Assembly: GCF_000214035.2 (NCBI RefSeq)
Contig: NZ_AFHG01000053.1
Span: 62,001 to 126,000, forward strand
Direction: 5' to 3'
DNA from: Methyloversatilis universalis FAM5
GTDB taxonomy: Bacteria > Pseudomonadota > Gammaproteobacteria > Burkholderiales > Rhodocyclaceae
Length of the DNA: 64,000 nt
A program made the position numbers and the translations under genes. Position 1 is the stretch's first letter. Every line of letters begins with the position of its first letter. This document shows positions 27,819 to 38,727 of this stretch, piece by piece. Below the pieces are notes generated by a model. The model was not told where the DNA came from. It ran no database searches and saw only the letters and a program-made list of their open reading frames with translations.

Positions 27819-28631
27819 TCAGGCCCGGCCGAGCTGGTCGCCCAGTTCGGCGCCGCGCGCGGCCGCGGCAGCCAGCGCGCGCACGATGGCGTCGCTCACC
27901 GCGTCGGCGTTCATCGACTTCAGCGCCGCTTCGGTGGTGCCGCCCTTGGAGGTGACCCGCTCGCGCAGCGTGGCCGGCGATTCCGGGCTCTGCGCCGCCA
28001 GCGCGGAAGCACCGGTGAAGGTGGCGATGGCCAGGTCGCGCGCCTGTTCGGCGCTCAGTCCGAGCGCCTCGCCGCCGCGCACCAGCGCTTCGATGAAATA
28101 GAACACATAGGCCGGACCGCTGCCGGACACCGCGGTCACCGCGTCGATCAGCGTTTCGTCGTCCACCCACACCACGCTGCCGACCGCGCTCAGCACCTGT
28201 TCCGCCTGAGCGCGTTCGGCCGCACCCAGCGACGCGTCAGCGTACAGTCCGGTCACGCCCTGGCCGATCAGCGCCGGCGTGTTGGGCATGGCGCGCACCA
28301 TGCGGGCATGACCGCCCAGCCAGCGACCGATGTCGGCCGCGCGCAGGCCGGCGGCGATGCTCAGCACGGTCTGCCGCTTCATGTGGGGCGCAATGCCGGC
28401 GCACACCTCGCGCATCTGCTGCGGCTTGACCGACAGCACCAGCAGGTCGCAGTCCGCGGCCTGTGCGTCGAGCGATTCGAGCGTCCGCACACCGAAGTCA
28501 CGGACCAGGCGCTCCCGGCCTTCGGCCAGCAGCTCAACCACCGCAATATCCGACGCCTGAGCGCCGCGCTTCAACATGCCGCCGATCAGCGCGCTGGCCA
28601 TATTGCCGCCGCCGATGAAAGTGATCCGCAT
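27819..28631 (-). CDS. proC: Pyrroline-5-carboxylate reductase
   Basis: Last step of proline synthesis, NAD(P)H-dependent, cytoplasmic. It has 270 residues, as usual. The Rossmann motif is MRITFIGGGNMASALIGGM. The C-terminal signature is AVSGSGPAYVFYFIEALVRG and ERVTSKGGTTEAALKSMN. It is upstream of yggT in one leftward unit. Confidence 0.97.
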   Translation of the reverse strand: MRITFIGGGNMASALIGGMLKRGAQASDIAVVELLAEGRERLVRDFGVRTLESLDAQAADCDLLVLSVKPQQMREVCAGIAPHMKRQTVLSIAAGLRAADIGRWLGGHARMVRAMPNTPALIGQGVTGLYADASLGAAERAQAEQVLSAVGSVVWVDDETLIDAVTAVSGSGPAYVFYFIEALVRGGEALGLSAEQARDLAIATFTGASALAAQSPESPATLRERVTSKGGTTEAALKSMNADAVSDAIVRALAAAAARGAELGDQLGRA

Positions 28632-28716
28632 GACTGCCCCGTTCAGTTGAAAGGCCCGACCCCGGGCCGCAGGGCGCTATGGTAACCGCGCCCGGTGGCC
28701 GGACGCGGCCATGCGG

Positions 28717-30690
28717 TCAGCGCACGATGAAGTTCTTCTTGGTCTGGGCCGCGGTCACGTTGCTGAACGACAGCACGCCCGGGGTCACGCTGGCCTGAAC
28801 CTGCGGCGTGATGGTGCCGCTCCAGCCCCAGGGCACGGTGCAGGCGTAGGCGCCGGTGCTGCCGCTGGCGGTGCAGCTGGCGCCATTGCTGGCGCTCAGT
28901 GCCACATTGGCCAGCGGTCGGCCGGCACGGGAAATCGTGCCGGACACCTGATAGCTGGTCGCGATGGTGGTCGCGGTCCAGTTCGACACCGCCACGCGGT
29001 TGTTGATCAGCGCCAGCGCGTTGTGGGCGGAAGCAGGGTCGGTCGTGGCGACACCGCAGGCGCTGCCGGCGCAGGTATTCAGTTCCGGATTGGAAAAGCG
29101 GCCGATCACCGGGGAGATGTAACTCATGATGGTGCCGAAGCTGCCGCTGCGGCCGTAGCCGAAGGCATAGGGATAGCTGCCCTGACCGCCGCCCTGCCGC
29201 GCCACCGTGTCGCGGTCGTGCATCAGGCCCATGTTGTGGCCCAGCTCGTGGGTGAAGGTGTAGTCGGTGCAGTAGTAATTGGTGCCGGCCATATCGCGGC
29301 CGTCGCTCACCACCGAATAGGCGTAACCGGCATAGCCGGCCATATTGCTGCCGTTGTAGCCGCCGACATAGCCGACGCCGCAGCTGCCGCCCTGCGCATT
29401 CATGTAGAACGGACGCACCACGGTCACCAGATCGGCGCCGTACTTCTTGCGCAGCGTCGGCACCGTCTTGTAGGCGCCGGTGGCGCGGGCGAGCGCGGTC
29501 AGGGTGCTGGAATTGGTGGTGGTGTCGCTGTCGCTCACCGGTTCGGAACCGACCAGGCGCAGACGGATCGGCACGCCGCTGTCGACATAGGCCTGATTGG
29601 CCAGTGCCACCAGTTGCGCGATGCGGGTGGTGTAGCCGGTGCCGTACTTCTTCTTGAAGCCCGGCGTGTAGAGCACCAGCAGGTCGATCTGGGTGGCGGT
29701 GGCATCGGCCACGGCGCCCGCGGTAGTGGCCGATGCGGTGGTCGTGGCTCCGGCGGCGGCGCTCACGCCGCCGGCTGCAGTGCCGTGCACCTCTTCACCG
29801 ACCGAATCCGCGTGTTCCGACTCGAACTGCGACAGACCGGAGCGCACCGGGTCCACCAGCCACTGCCGGCCGTTGTTCTCGACCAGCATCAGTTCGCCGG
29901 ACGGGGTCAGGATGTTGCCCATGCTGCCATTCGGGCCGGAAGTGATGATGACGCGGAACTCGCTGCCGTAATCCTTCAGGTGACCGACCCAGGTGCTGGT
30001 GTCGGCCGCGCCGGCGTCGGTCCGGTCGTAGCTCACGCGGTAATCGCCGTGATCGGGGATGGACAGCGACACTTCGTCGCCCGGTTCCAGCGCCGACAGC
30101 GCCACCAGATTGAAGGCAACCGGATGCGCCACGTCGGCCGGCGGCTGGTCGGCGGCGACCTCGCGGCCCGGGCGCGCGGACACCGGCGGCAGCGCGGTCT
30201 CTGCCAGCGAGAACATCGGCGGCAGGGTATCGAGTTCGAGCGGACCGGCGGCCACCGACAGGTCGGGGCCCATCATCTGGACGCCGTCGACGTGACCCAG
30301 CACGAAACCGCCTTCCGGCGTACGGATGACACCTGCCGCGAGCGCGCCATCAATGCGCAGCCGCACTGCGTACTGGCGGCCGGCCGCGTGATGGCCTATC
30401 CACTGCGTGCCGTCCGGGCCGCCGAGGGTGGCGTCATACACCAGATCCAGCGTACGGCCGTCCGGCAGCGCGAGGCGGAACACCTCACCCGCGCGGGCGG
30501 CCTTGAGGCTGGACAGATCGAGCCTGACCGCCCACATGCCGCCTTCCGCGTCGCGGGCCGGCAGGGGCTGCAGCACCACCGGAGCGGTCGCCTGCACCGG
30601 CAGCGCCGCTGACGCGGGCAGGGCGGCAGTCAGCGCGAGCGCGCACAGCAGGCTCTGGCAGAGGGGAGAGAGGCGATTCAGGGCGATCAT
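28717..30690 (-). CDS. Secreted M12-type zinc metallopeptidase
   Basis: 657-residue exported protease with signal peptide (SLLCALALTAALPASA). The N-terminal propeptide region (about residues 30-320) contains two related segments (GEVFRLALPDG...WIGHHAAG and GDEVSLSIPDHG...WVGHLKDYG). The catalytic domain has the zinc motif HELGHNMGLMHD at 481-492, giving HEXXHXXGXXHD as in reprolysin-like M12B peptidases. A small C-terminal beta domain (about 590-657, SYQVSGTISRAGRPLANVAL onward) resembles a carboxypeptidase-regulatory or Ig-like repeat. The start at 30690 keeps the signal peptide. A c-di-GMP-I riboswitch in the leader implies control by the motile/sessile second messenger. Confidence 0.92.
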   Translation of the reverse strand: MIALNRLSPLCQSLLCALALTAALPASAALPVQATAPVVLQPLPARDAEGGMWAVRLDLSSLKAARAGEVFRLALPDGRTLDLVYDATLGGPDGTQWIGHHAAGRQYAVRLRIDGALAAGVIRTPEGGFVLGHVDGVQMMGPDLSVAAGPLELDTLPPMFSLAETALPPVSARPGREVAADQPPADVAHPVAFNLVALSALEPGDEVSLSIPDHGDYRVSYDRTDAGAADTSTWVGHLKDYGSEFRVIITSGPNGSMGNILTPSGELMLVENNGRQWLVDPVRSGLSQFESEHADSVGEEVHGTAAGGVSAAAGATTTASATTAGAVADATATQIDLLVLYTPGFKKKYGTGYTTRIAQLVALANQAYVDSGVPIRLRLVGSEPVSDSDTTTNSSTLTALARATGAYKTVPTLRKKYGADLVTVVRPFYMNAQGGSCGVGYVGGYNGSNMAGYAGYAYSVVSDGRDMAGTNYYCTDYTFTHELGHNMGLMHDRDTVARQGGGQGSYPYAFGYGRSGSFGTIMSYISPVIGRFSNPELNTCAGSACGVATTDPASAHNALALINNRVAVSNWTATTIATSYQVSGTISRAGRPLANVALSASNGASCTASGSTGAYACTVPWGWSGTITPQVQASVTPGVLSFSNVTAAQTKKNFIVR

Positions 30691-30757
30691 CGTTCGGAAC
30701 TCCGGCCGGTCGGTTCGGTGGTTCACCGGCCGGCGGAATCCGCGCCCTCGGGAGGGT

Positions 30758-30848
30758 CAGTGGCGGTCCCGCCGTCATCCCGCGCACGCGCGGATTAGAC
30801 CGGTGACTTTGCGTCCCCGCCTTTCGACGGGTTTGCCTTTTTCAGCTT
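30758..30848 (-). promoter_or_regulatory. Cyclic di-GMP-I riboswitch (GEMM-I)
   Basis: On the minus strand the aptamer core reads GGCAAACC, then stem CCCGTC with GAAA tetraloop and GGCGGG, then GGACGCAAAG. ACCGGTCTAA, a GC hairpin and GGCGGGACCG follow. These are the conserved elements of the GEMM-I aptamer, including the tetraloop that docks into the neighbouring helix. It ends about 70 nt before the metallopeptidase start. The outer P1 helix is weak, as is common. Translational or transcriptional mode is not clear; no obvious terminator follows. Confidence 0.87.
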
Positions 30849-31051
30849 CGAATCGCTTAACGGCCTCGGCCGCTCCGGCCTTGAGGAGCGCAGAAGGTGA
30901 TGTGTGAAAAATTCACGTTCTGGGCGGGGAAATGCCCTGAACCGGGCGAATCCGCGCTGCTGCCGAGTCACTCGACCACGGGTCGGACTGTGCCTGCAGC
31001 GAGGCAGCGGCAGTCTGGAGCCGTGAGGTCCTTCGGCCGTGCGACGGCCGC

Positions 31052-31128
31052 ATCGCGGCGAGGCGCCGCGCCCACAGGAATTCGCACCCTCCGTCAGGGT
31101 GTCGTGGGAGCGGCGCCCTCGCCGCGAT
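31052..31128. repeat. REP-like extragenic palindrome
   Basis: Arms 31052-31075 and 31104-31128 are near-perfect inverted copies (ATCGCGGCGAGG... against ...CCTCGCCGCGAT, about 24 bp). Between them a small hairpin pairs CACCCT (31085-31090) with AGGGTG (31096-31101). Another hairpin, CGGCCGT/ACGGCCG, flanks it at 31034-31050. Thirteen bases of the arm (GCGCCGCTCCCAC) recur at 38294-38306. The form is that of a REP/BIME element just downstream of thiC. The rest of the 514-nt gap from 30691 to 31204 holds the riboswitch and a short GTGAA-AAA-TTCAC palindrome at 30904-30916. Confidence 0.75.
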
Positions 31129-31204
31129 CCAGCCTCCGGATGAAGTGCGGCGGACCCGGCGCCGCACCCGCAGGCGATGCGGGAAGCGGCGCCGGCCACG
31201 GGCC

Positions 31205-33267
<2,063 letters not shown>

Positions 33268-33380
33268 GTGCGCTGCGAAGGTACTCCGGCCGGCGCAGCG
33301 ACGCAAGGCGCACGTTCAAGCCGACGACCGCCGCTGCCGTAGACCCGGCTATCCAGAGATTGAAGCGCCCGAGACAGCCC

Positions 33381-34976
33381 ATGACGCCAGTGCACCCTTT
33401 CCGCCGTACCCTGATCGCGCTCGCCCTCGCCTGCGCCAGCGGCAGCGCATTGACGGCCGACTGGGCCACTGTGGCCACCGAGCGCGGCAAGAAGATCGAA
33501 ATCGACCGCGACAGCGTGCTGCGCGCGGAAGGCGGCAAGAAGGTGGCCTGGGGCAGGCTGGTGCTGAGCGAAGCCGATGCTGAAAAGACCGGCTACGCGA
33601 TGGTGCAGGCGCTGAACCGCTACGACTGCCAGAGCCTGAAGTTCGCCACCATCAAGCGGGTATATCTGGACGCCGGCCAGCGCATCCTGCGCGAGGAACG
33701 CACCGGCTCGGACGGCGAGATTTCGCTGATGCCGGGCACGCTGGATGAAAAGCTGTTCCGCGAAGTGTGCCAGCCGCCGGGTGCCGAAGAACTGCGCCAG
33801 GTGGCCGAACAGGCCGGCCGTGCAGCGCGCGCCGCCGCGAACAACCCGGGCGATGGCGGCCGCATCGAGCGCACCGAAATGGTGAACATCAAGCCGGACC
33901 TGCGCGAAGCGGCCGCCGCGGCGCGTGAGGAAATGGCCAGCTCGAAGAAGGCCGCTGGCGATAAAGGCACAGAAAAGGTCACAGACAAGTCCGCTGAAAA
34001 GCCTGTCGACAAAGCCGCCGCCAAGCCGGGCGCGCCGGCCAAGGTGGACGCCGGCAGAGCGGAAGCCACCAAGGCGGATGCGGCCAAGGCAGAGCCGGTC
34101 AAACCCGAGGCGCCGAAAACCGCCGAAGCCGCACCGAAAAAGCCGGAGCCGCCCGCGATCAAGGTACCGCCTATCGGTCACAGCGAAATTCCGCTGCCGC
34201 CGCGGCCCCGCCCGCGGCCGGTGGCACCGGTCGCGCTCGCCGCGAAGAAGCCGGCCGAGCCGGCGGCCGCGGTCATGGTGCCGCCGCAGGTCGTTCATGG
34301 CGATATTCAGTGGGCGTACGAAGGCGAATTCGGCCCTCAGAACTGGGGCAGGCTGAAACCGGAATGGACCCAGTGCGCAACCGGACGCACGCAGTCGCCG
34401 ATCGACATCCGCGACGGCATCAAGGTGGATCTGCCGCAGATACAGTTCGACTACAAGAGCACCTATTTCACCGTGGTCGATACCGGCCACACGGTGCAGG
34501 TGAACGTGGGCGAAGGCAGTTCGATCACGCTGGTCGGCAAGCGCTATGAACTGGTGCAGTTCCACTTCCACAAGCCGTCGGAAGAGCGGGTGAACGGCAA
34601 GGTGTATGACATGGTCGCCCACCTGGTGCACAAGGACCTGGACGGCAATCTGGCGGTGGTGGCGGTGCTGCTGGACCGCGGCACCGAACATCCGCTGTTC
34701 AACACGCTGTGGGCCTACCTGCCGCTGCAGAAGAACGTGGAATCGCGTCCGGACGTGAGCATAGACCTGGCCAAGCTGCTGCCGGAGAAGCGCGACTACT
34801 ACACCTATATGGGCTCGCTTTCCGAACCGCCCTGTACCGAAGGCGTGACCTGGCTGGTGATGAAGGACCCGCTGCAGCTGTCGCCTGAACAGATCGGCAT
34901 CTTCGGCCACCTGTACCGCAACAACGCGCGGCCGGTGCAATCGGCCAACGGCCGGCTGATCAAGCAGTCACGCTGA
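33381..34976 (+). CDS. Surface-adhesin-E-like domain fused to alpha-carbonic anhydrase
   Basis: 531-residue exported protein. Signal peptide (TLIALALACASGSALTA) leads to an N-terminal domain (about 30-140, WATVATERGKKIEIDRDSVL) resembling the surface-adhesin protein E/CNP1 family. A Lys/Ala/Pro/Glu-rich linker of some 140 residues follows. The C-terminal alpha-carbonic anhydrase domain spans about 305-531. Zinc ligands are His395, His397 (QFHFHKPSEE) and His414 (VAHLVH); the spacing of 17 between the last two fits bacterial alpha-CAs. TQSPIDI and SLSEPPCTEGVTW are also present. It would hydrate CO2 in the periplasm or at the surface. The ATG at 33381 is preferred over an in-frame TTG at 33360. 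Confidence 0.87.
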   Translation: MTPVHPFRRTLIALALACASGSALTADWATVATERGKKIEIDRDSVLRAEGGKKVAWGRLVLSEADAEKTGYAMVQALNRYDCQSLKFATIKRVYLDAGQRILREERTGSDGEISLMPGTLDEKLFREVCQPPGAEELRQVAEQAGRAARAAANNPGDGGRIERTEMVNIKPDLREAAAAAREEMASSKKAAGDKGTEKVTDKSAEKPVDKAAAKPGAPAKVDAGRAEATKADAAKAEPVKPEAPKTAEAAPKKPEPPAIKVPPIGHSEIPLPPRPRPRPVAPVALAAKKPAEPAAAVMVPPQVVHGDIQWAYEGEFGPQNWGRLKPEWTQCATGRTQSPIDIRDGIKVDLPQIQFDYKSTYFTVVDTGHTVQVNVGEGSSITLVGKRYELVQFHFHKPSEERVNGKVYDMVAHLVHKDLDGNLAVVAVLLDRGTEHPLFNTLWAYLPLQKNVESRPDVSIDLAKLLPEKRDYYTYMGSLSEPPCTEGVTWLVMKDPLQLSPEQIGIFGHLYRNNARPVQSANGRLIKQSR

Positions 34977-34995
34977 CGCGCGCGCCCGGACATGA

Positions 34996-35023
34996 AAAAG
35001 GCCATCCCGCGGGATGGCCTTTT
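34996..35023. terminator. Bidirectional terminator between carbonic anhydrase and ahcY
   Basis: AAAAGGCCATCCC pairs with GGGATGGCCTTTT, giving A- and T-runs on both flanks. This is a classical bidirectional Rho-independent terminator between two convergent genes. Confidence 0.92.
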
Positions 35024-35063
35024 CGTTGCCGCACCCCGAAGGGCGCGTCGCTGCCGCGACAGA

Positions 35064-36473
<1,410 letters not shown>

Positions 36474-36494
36474 TTGACGGGCTCCTATTCAAGC

Positions 36495-36557
36495 GGCAGG
36501 CGAAGCTCACCTGCCATCCGCGGCCGGACAACTGCCGGGCGGCGGGTTCAGGTGAGC
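36495..36557 (-). promoter_or_regulatory. Alternative hairpins between SAH aptamer and ahcY
   Basis: Two mutually exclusive pairings lie in the ahcY leader. A 9-bp stem joins 36549-36557 to 36505-36513 (GCTCACCTG/CAGGTGAGC on the transcript). A 6-bp stem joins 36510-36515 to 36495-36500 (GGCAGG/CCTGCC). They overlap at 36510-36513, and the second sits just before the AGGAG. They may be the expression platform of the SAH switch; this is inference from pairing only. Confidence 0.5.
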
Positions 36558-36596
36558 GCCGTTGAAAAATGCCCGCGGCCGTGGCGGCCTGGCGGG

Positions 36597-36645
36597 TTCC
36601 GAGCCTGGGGGCCTTGCGGCACCTTGCAGCGCTCCTCGGAATCTG
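36597..36645 (-). promoter_or_regulatory. SAH riboswitch
   Basis: On the minus strand TTCCGAGGAGCGCTGC is followed by a variable loop and CCCAGGCTCGGAA. These are the conserved halves of the S-adenosylhomocysteine aptamer known upstream of ahcY in Beta- and Gammaproteobacteria. CCGAG and CTCGG form the closing stem. It lies 124 nt before the ahcY start and just after the promoter. Confidence 0.95.
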
Positions 36646-36648
36646 CGG

Positions 36649-36654
36649 ATTATA
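36649..36654 (-). promoter_or_regulatory. -10 box of the ahcY promoter
   Basis: A perfect TATAAT on the minus strand ends about 7 nt before the SAH aptamer begins, so transcription would start at the aptamer's 5' edge. No good -35 hexamer is visible at 16-18 nt. Confidence 0.7.
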
Positions 36655-36774
36655 CCTGTCCGTTCCGCGCGCTTTCCGGTGCGTGACCGGGTTTCACGAT
36701 GAACAGCCCCGCTCCGACCGCGGACCCGGATAATCCGTTCCCTCCACCCCCCACCGTTATTCCGCATTTCACCG

Positions 36775-38208
36775 ATGACCGAGCCGCACGCCCTTCCCGA
36801 CCGCCCCGCGCGGCCGCTGCGCGACCTCTGCTGCAACCTGTTCGCCGGCCTGCGTGCGCTGCTGCTGTGGCGGGCCATACCCTGGCTGCGCACCGGCGGC
36901 CTCGCCTGGATCGCCCTCGAACTGCTGGCGCTGGCTGCCGGCGCGGGCTTTGACCTGCTGCGGGTGGACGGCGCCGGCCAGTTCATGCCCGAGGCGCTGC
37001 CCGGCAAGCTGTTCCACCTGCCCTGGCTGATGCTGGCGGTGTGGGTGATCGCCCGCCTGAGCGGGCGCAGCGAGGCGTGGCTGCGCGGCGTGGTGGCGAT
37101 GAGCGCGCTGTGGTTCTGGCTGTCGCTGCTGTGGAACGGCTTCGCGCTGCTGCCGACGGAATGGTGGGACGCCCTCGGTGACGACGCCACCGATCTGGTG
37201 TGGTGGGCACCGGCCGCCTGGGGCGTGATCGCATCCGCCGTGCTGCTGGGCGACCTGTTCGGCGCCAGCCTGAAACAGCGGCTGGCGATGCCCGCCGTGG
37301 TCGGCCTGTGCTATCTGGCACCGCTGGTCGCGCTCGGTACGCAGGCGCCACTGTGGCAGGCGGTCGAGCCGGAACAGGCGGCCGACGAGGCCGAACGCTG
37401 GGCCGCCGCGCGCAGCGAAGCGCTCATCTATCGCCAGCCGCACCTGCTCACCGCCACGCTGGCCCAGATCGAACCGGGCGAGCCCGGCCGGCCGGAGCTG
37501 TATCTGCTGGCGCTGGCCGGCCATGGCGCGCAGGACGTGTTCCTGCGCGAGGTCGAAAAGGTGGAGCACCTGTTCGCCGAACGCTTCGGCACCGCCGGCC
37601 GCAGCGTGGTGCTGGCCAACAATCCGGCCACCGTGCTGCAGCGGCCGCTGGCCACCGTGAGCGCGCTGGAAGCCAGTCTGCGGGTGCTGGGCGAGCGGAT
37701 GAACCGGGACGAGGATGTGCTGTTCGTGTTCCTGACATCGCACGGCGCCGAAGACCACCGTTTCGATCTGAGCCTGTGGCCGTGGGAACTGGAACAGCTC
37801 ACGCCGCAGCGCCTCGGCCAGCTGCTGGACGCGGCCGGCATCCGCAACCGGGTCATCCTGGTGTCGGCCTGCTTTTCCGGCGGGTTCATCGAACCGCTGT
37901 CCGGGCCGGACACGCTGGTCATGTCCGCGGCACGCGCCGACCGCAGTTCGCACGGCTGCTCGCACGAAGCGGACTGGACCTTCTTCGGTCGCGCCTATTT
38001 CGACGAAGCGCTGCGCCAGACCACTTCATTCACCGAAGCGTTCGCACGCGCCCGGGCGGCGGTCGCCAGCCGCGAAAAGGCAGAAGGCCTCACGCCGTCG
38101 GAACCGCAGATCGCGGTCGGCGAGGCGATCAAGCCGCGTCTGGACGCGCTGGCCGGCCGGCTGCAGACCGCGGCCTCGGCGAACCAGGGATGCGGCCCGC
38201 GCTGCTGA
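36775..38208 (+). CDS. Membrane-anchored C13-type cysteine peptidase
   Basis: 477-residue protein with a hydrophobic N-terminal half (about residues 20-205, roughly five membrane segments, some Trp-rich). A C-terminal legumain/caspase-like domain spans about 240-460. The likely catalytic dyad is His323 in FLTSHGAEDH and Cys366 in LVSACFSGGF, typical of Peptidase_C13. LFVFLTSHG and DTLVMSAARADRSSHGCSHE complete the fold. Its substrate is unknown; in bacteria such proteins occur near signalling or surface loci. It diverges from ahcY and converges on the zinc-ribbon/kinase operon. The ATG at 36775 is the only well-placed start. Confidence 0.88.
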   Translation: MTEPHALPDRPARPLRDLCCNLFAGLRALLLWRAIPWLRTGGLAWIALELLALAAGAGFDLLRVDGAGQFMPEALPGKLFHLPWLMLAVWVIARLSGRSEAWLRGVVAMSALWFWLSLLWNGFALLPTEWWDALGDDATDLVWWAPAAWGVIASAVLLGDLFGASLKQRLAMPAVVGLCYLAPLVALGTQAPLWQAVEPEQAADEAERWAAARSEALIYRQPHLLTATLAQIEPGEPGRPELYLLALAGHGAQDVFLREVEKVEHLFAERFGTAGRSVVLANNPATVLQRPLATVSALEASLRVLGERMNRDEDVLFVFLTSHGAEDHRFDLSLWPWELEQLTPQRLGQLLDAAGIRNRVILVSACFSGGFIEPLSGPDTLVMSAARADRSSHGCSHEADWTFFGRAYFDEALRQTTSFTEAFARARAAVASREKAEGLTPSEPQIAVGEAIKPRLDALAGRLQTAASANQGCGPRC

Positions 38209-38348
38209 AACCGAAGCGGACGCGGCGTGAAGTCCAGGCACCATCCTCCATCGGATCGCGCCTCTCGCTGTAAAGCGCCGGAATCTCCTGCCAGCGCCGC
38301 TCCCACAAACCTCGCCCGCACCGGTACAAGGGCGAACAGGTCGTCCGC

Positions 38349-38726
38349 TCAGCCGCCCGAGAACCACCACCAGCCGCCGGCCGCGAACAGCGCGACGGTG
38401 ATCGAAATGGCGATGGCCCGCTGCAGCGGATAGCGCTCCAGCTTCACCAGTGGCGTACGCCAGGTGACGTAGATGAAGCCACCGCCGAACAGCGCCAGCA
38501 CCGCCAGCAACGACCAGCGGTTGCCGGTGCGGGCGGCCAGCCTGAGCAGCGTGCCGCACACCAGGATGAGGGCGAACAGCGCCATCAGCGACAGCGGCGT
38601 GATGCCGGTGCATGAGCGGCCGCCGCAGGCCGGGCACACCGCCGGCGATTTCGCCCGTGCGGTGAGCTTGATCAGCCGCGCGATGGTGTCCTGCCCGCAG
38701 TGCGGGCAACGATGCAGCGTCGCCAT
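38349..38726 (-). CDS. Small zinc-ribbon membrane protein
   Basis: 125-residue protein. The N-terminus carries two CxxC pairs (RCPHCGQ and VCPACGGRSC) forming a zinc ribbon. Three hydrophobic segments (about 45-65, 70-86 and 100-120) suggest an inner-membrane protein with a cytoplasmic ribbon. The first base of its ATG lies immediately after the kinase stop (38728-38730), so it is very likely co-translated with the kinase. Function is unknown; a role in the kinase pathway is inferred from coupling only. Confidence 0.8.
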   Translation of the reverse strand: MATLHRCPHCGQDTIARLIKLTARAKSPAVCPACGGRSCTGITPLSLMALFALILVCGTLLRLAARTGNRWSLLAVLALFGGGFIYVTWRTPLVKLERYPLQRAIAISITVALFAAGGWWWFSGG

Positions 38727-38727
38727 A

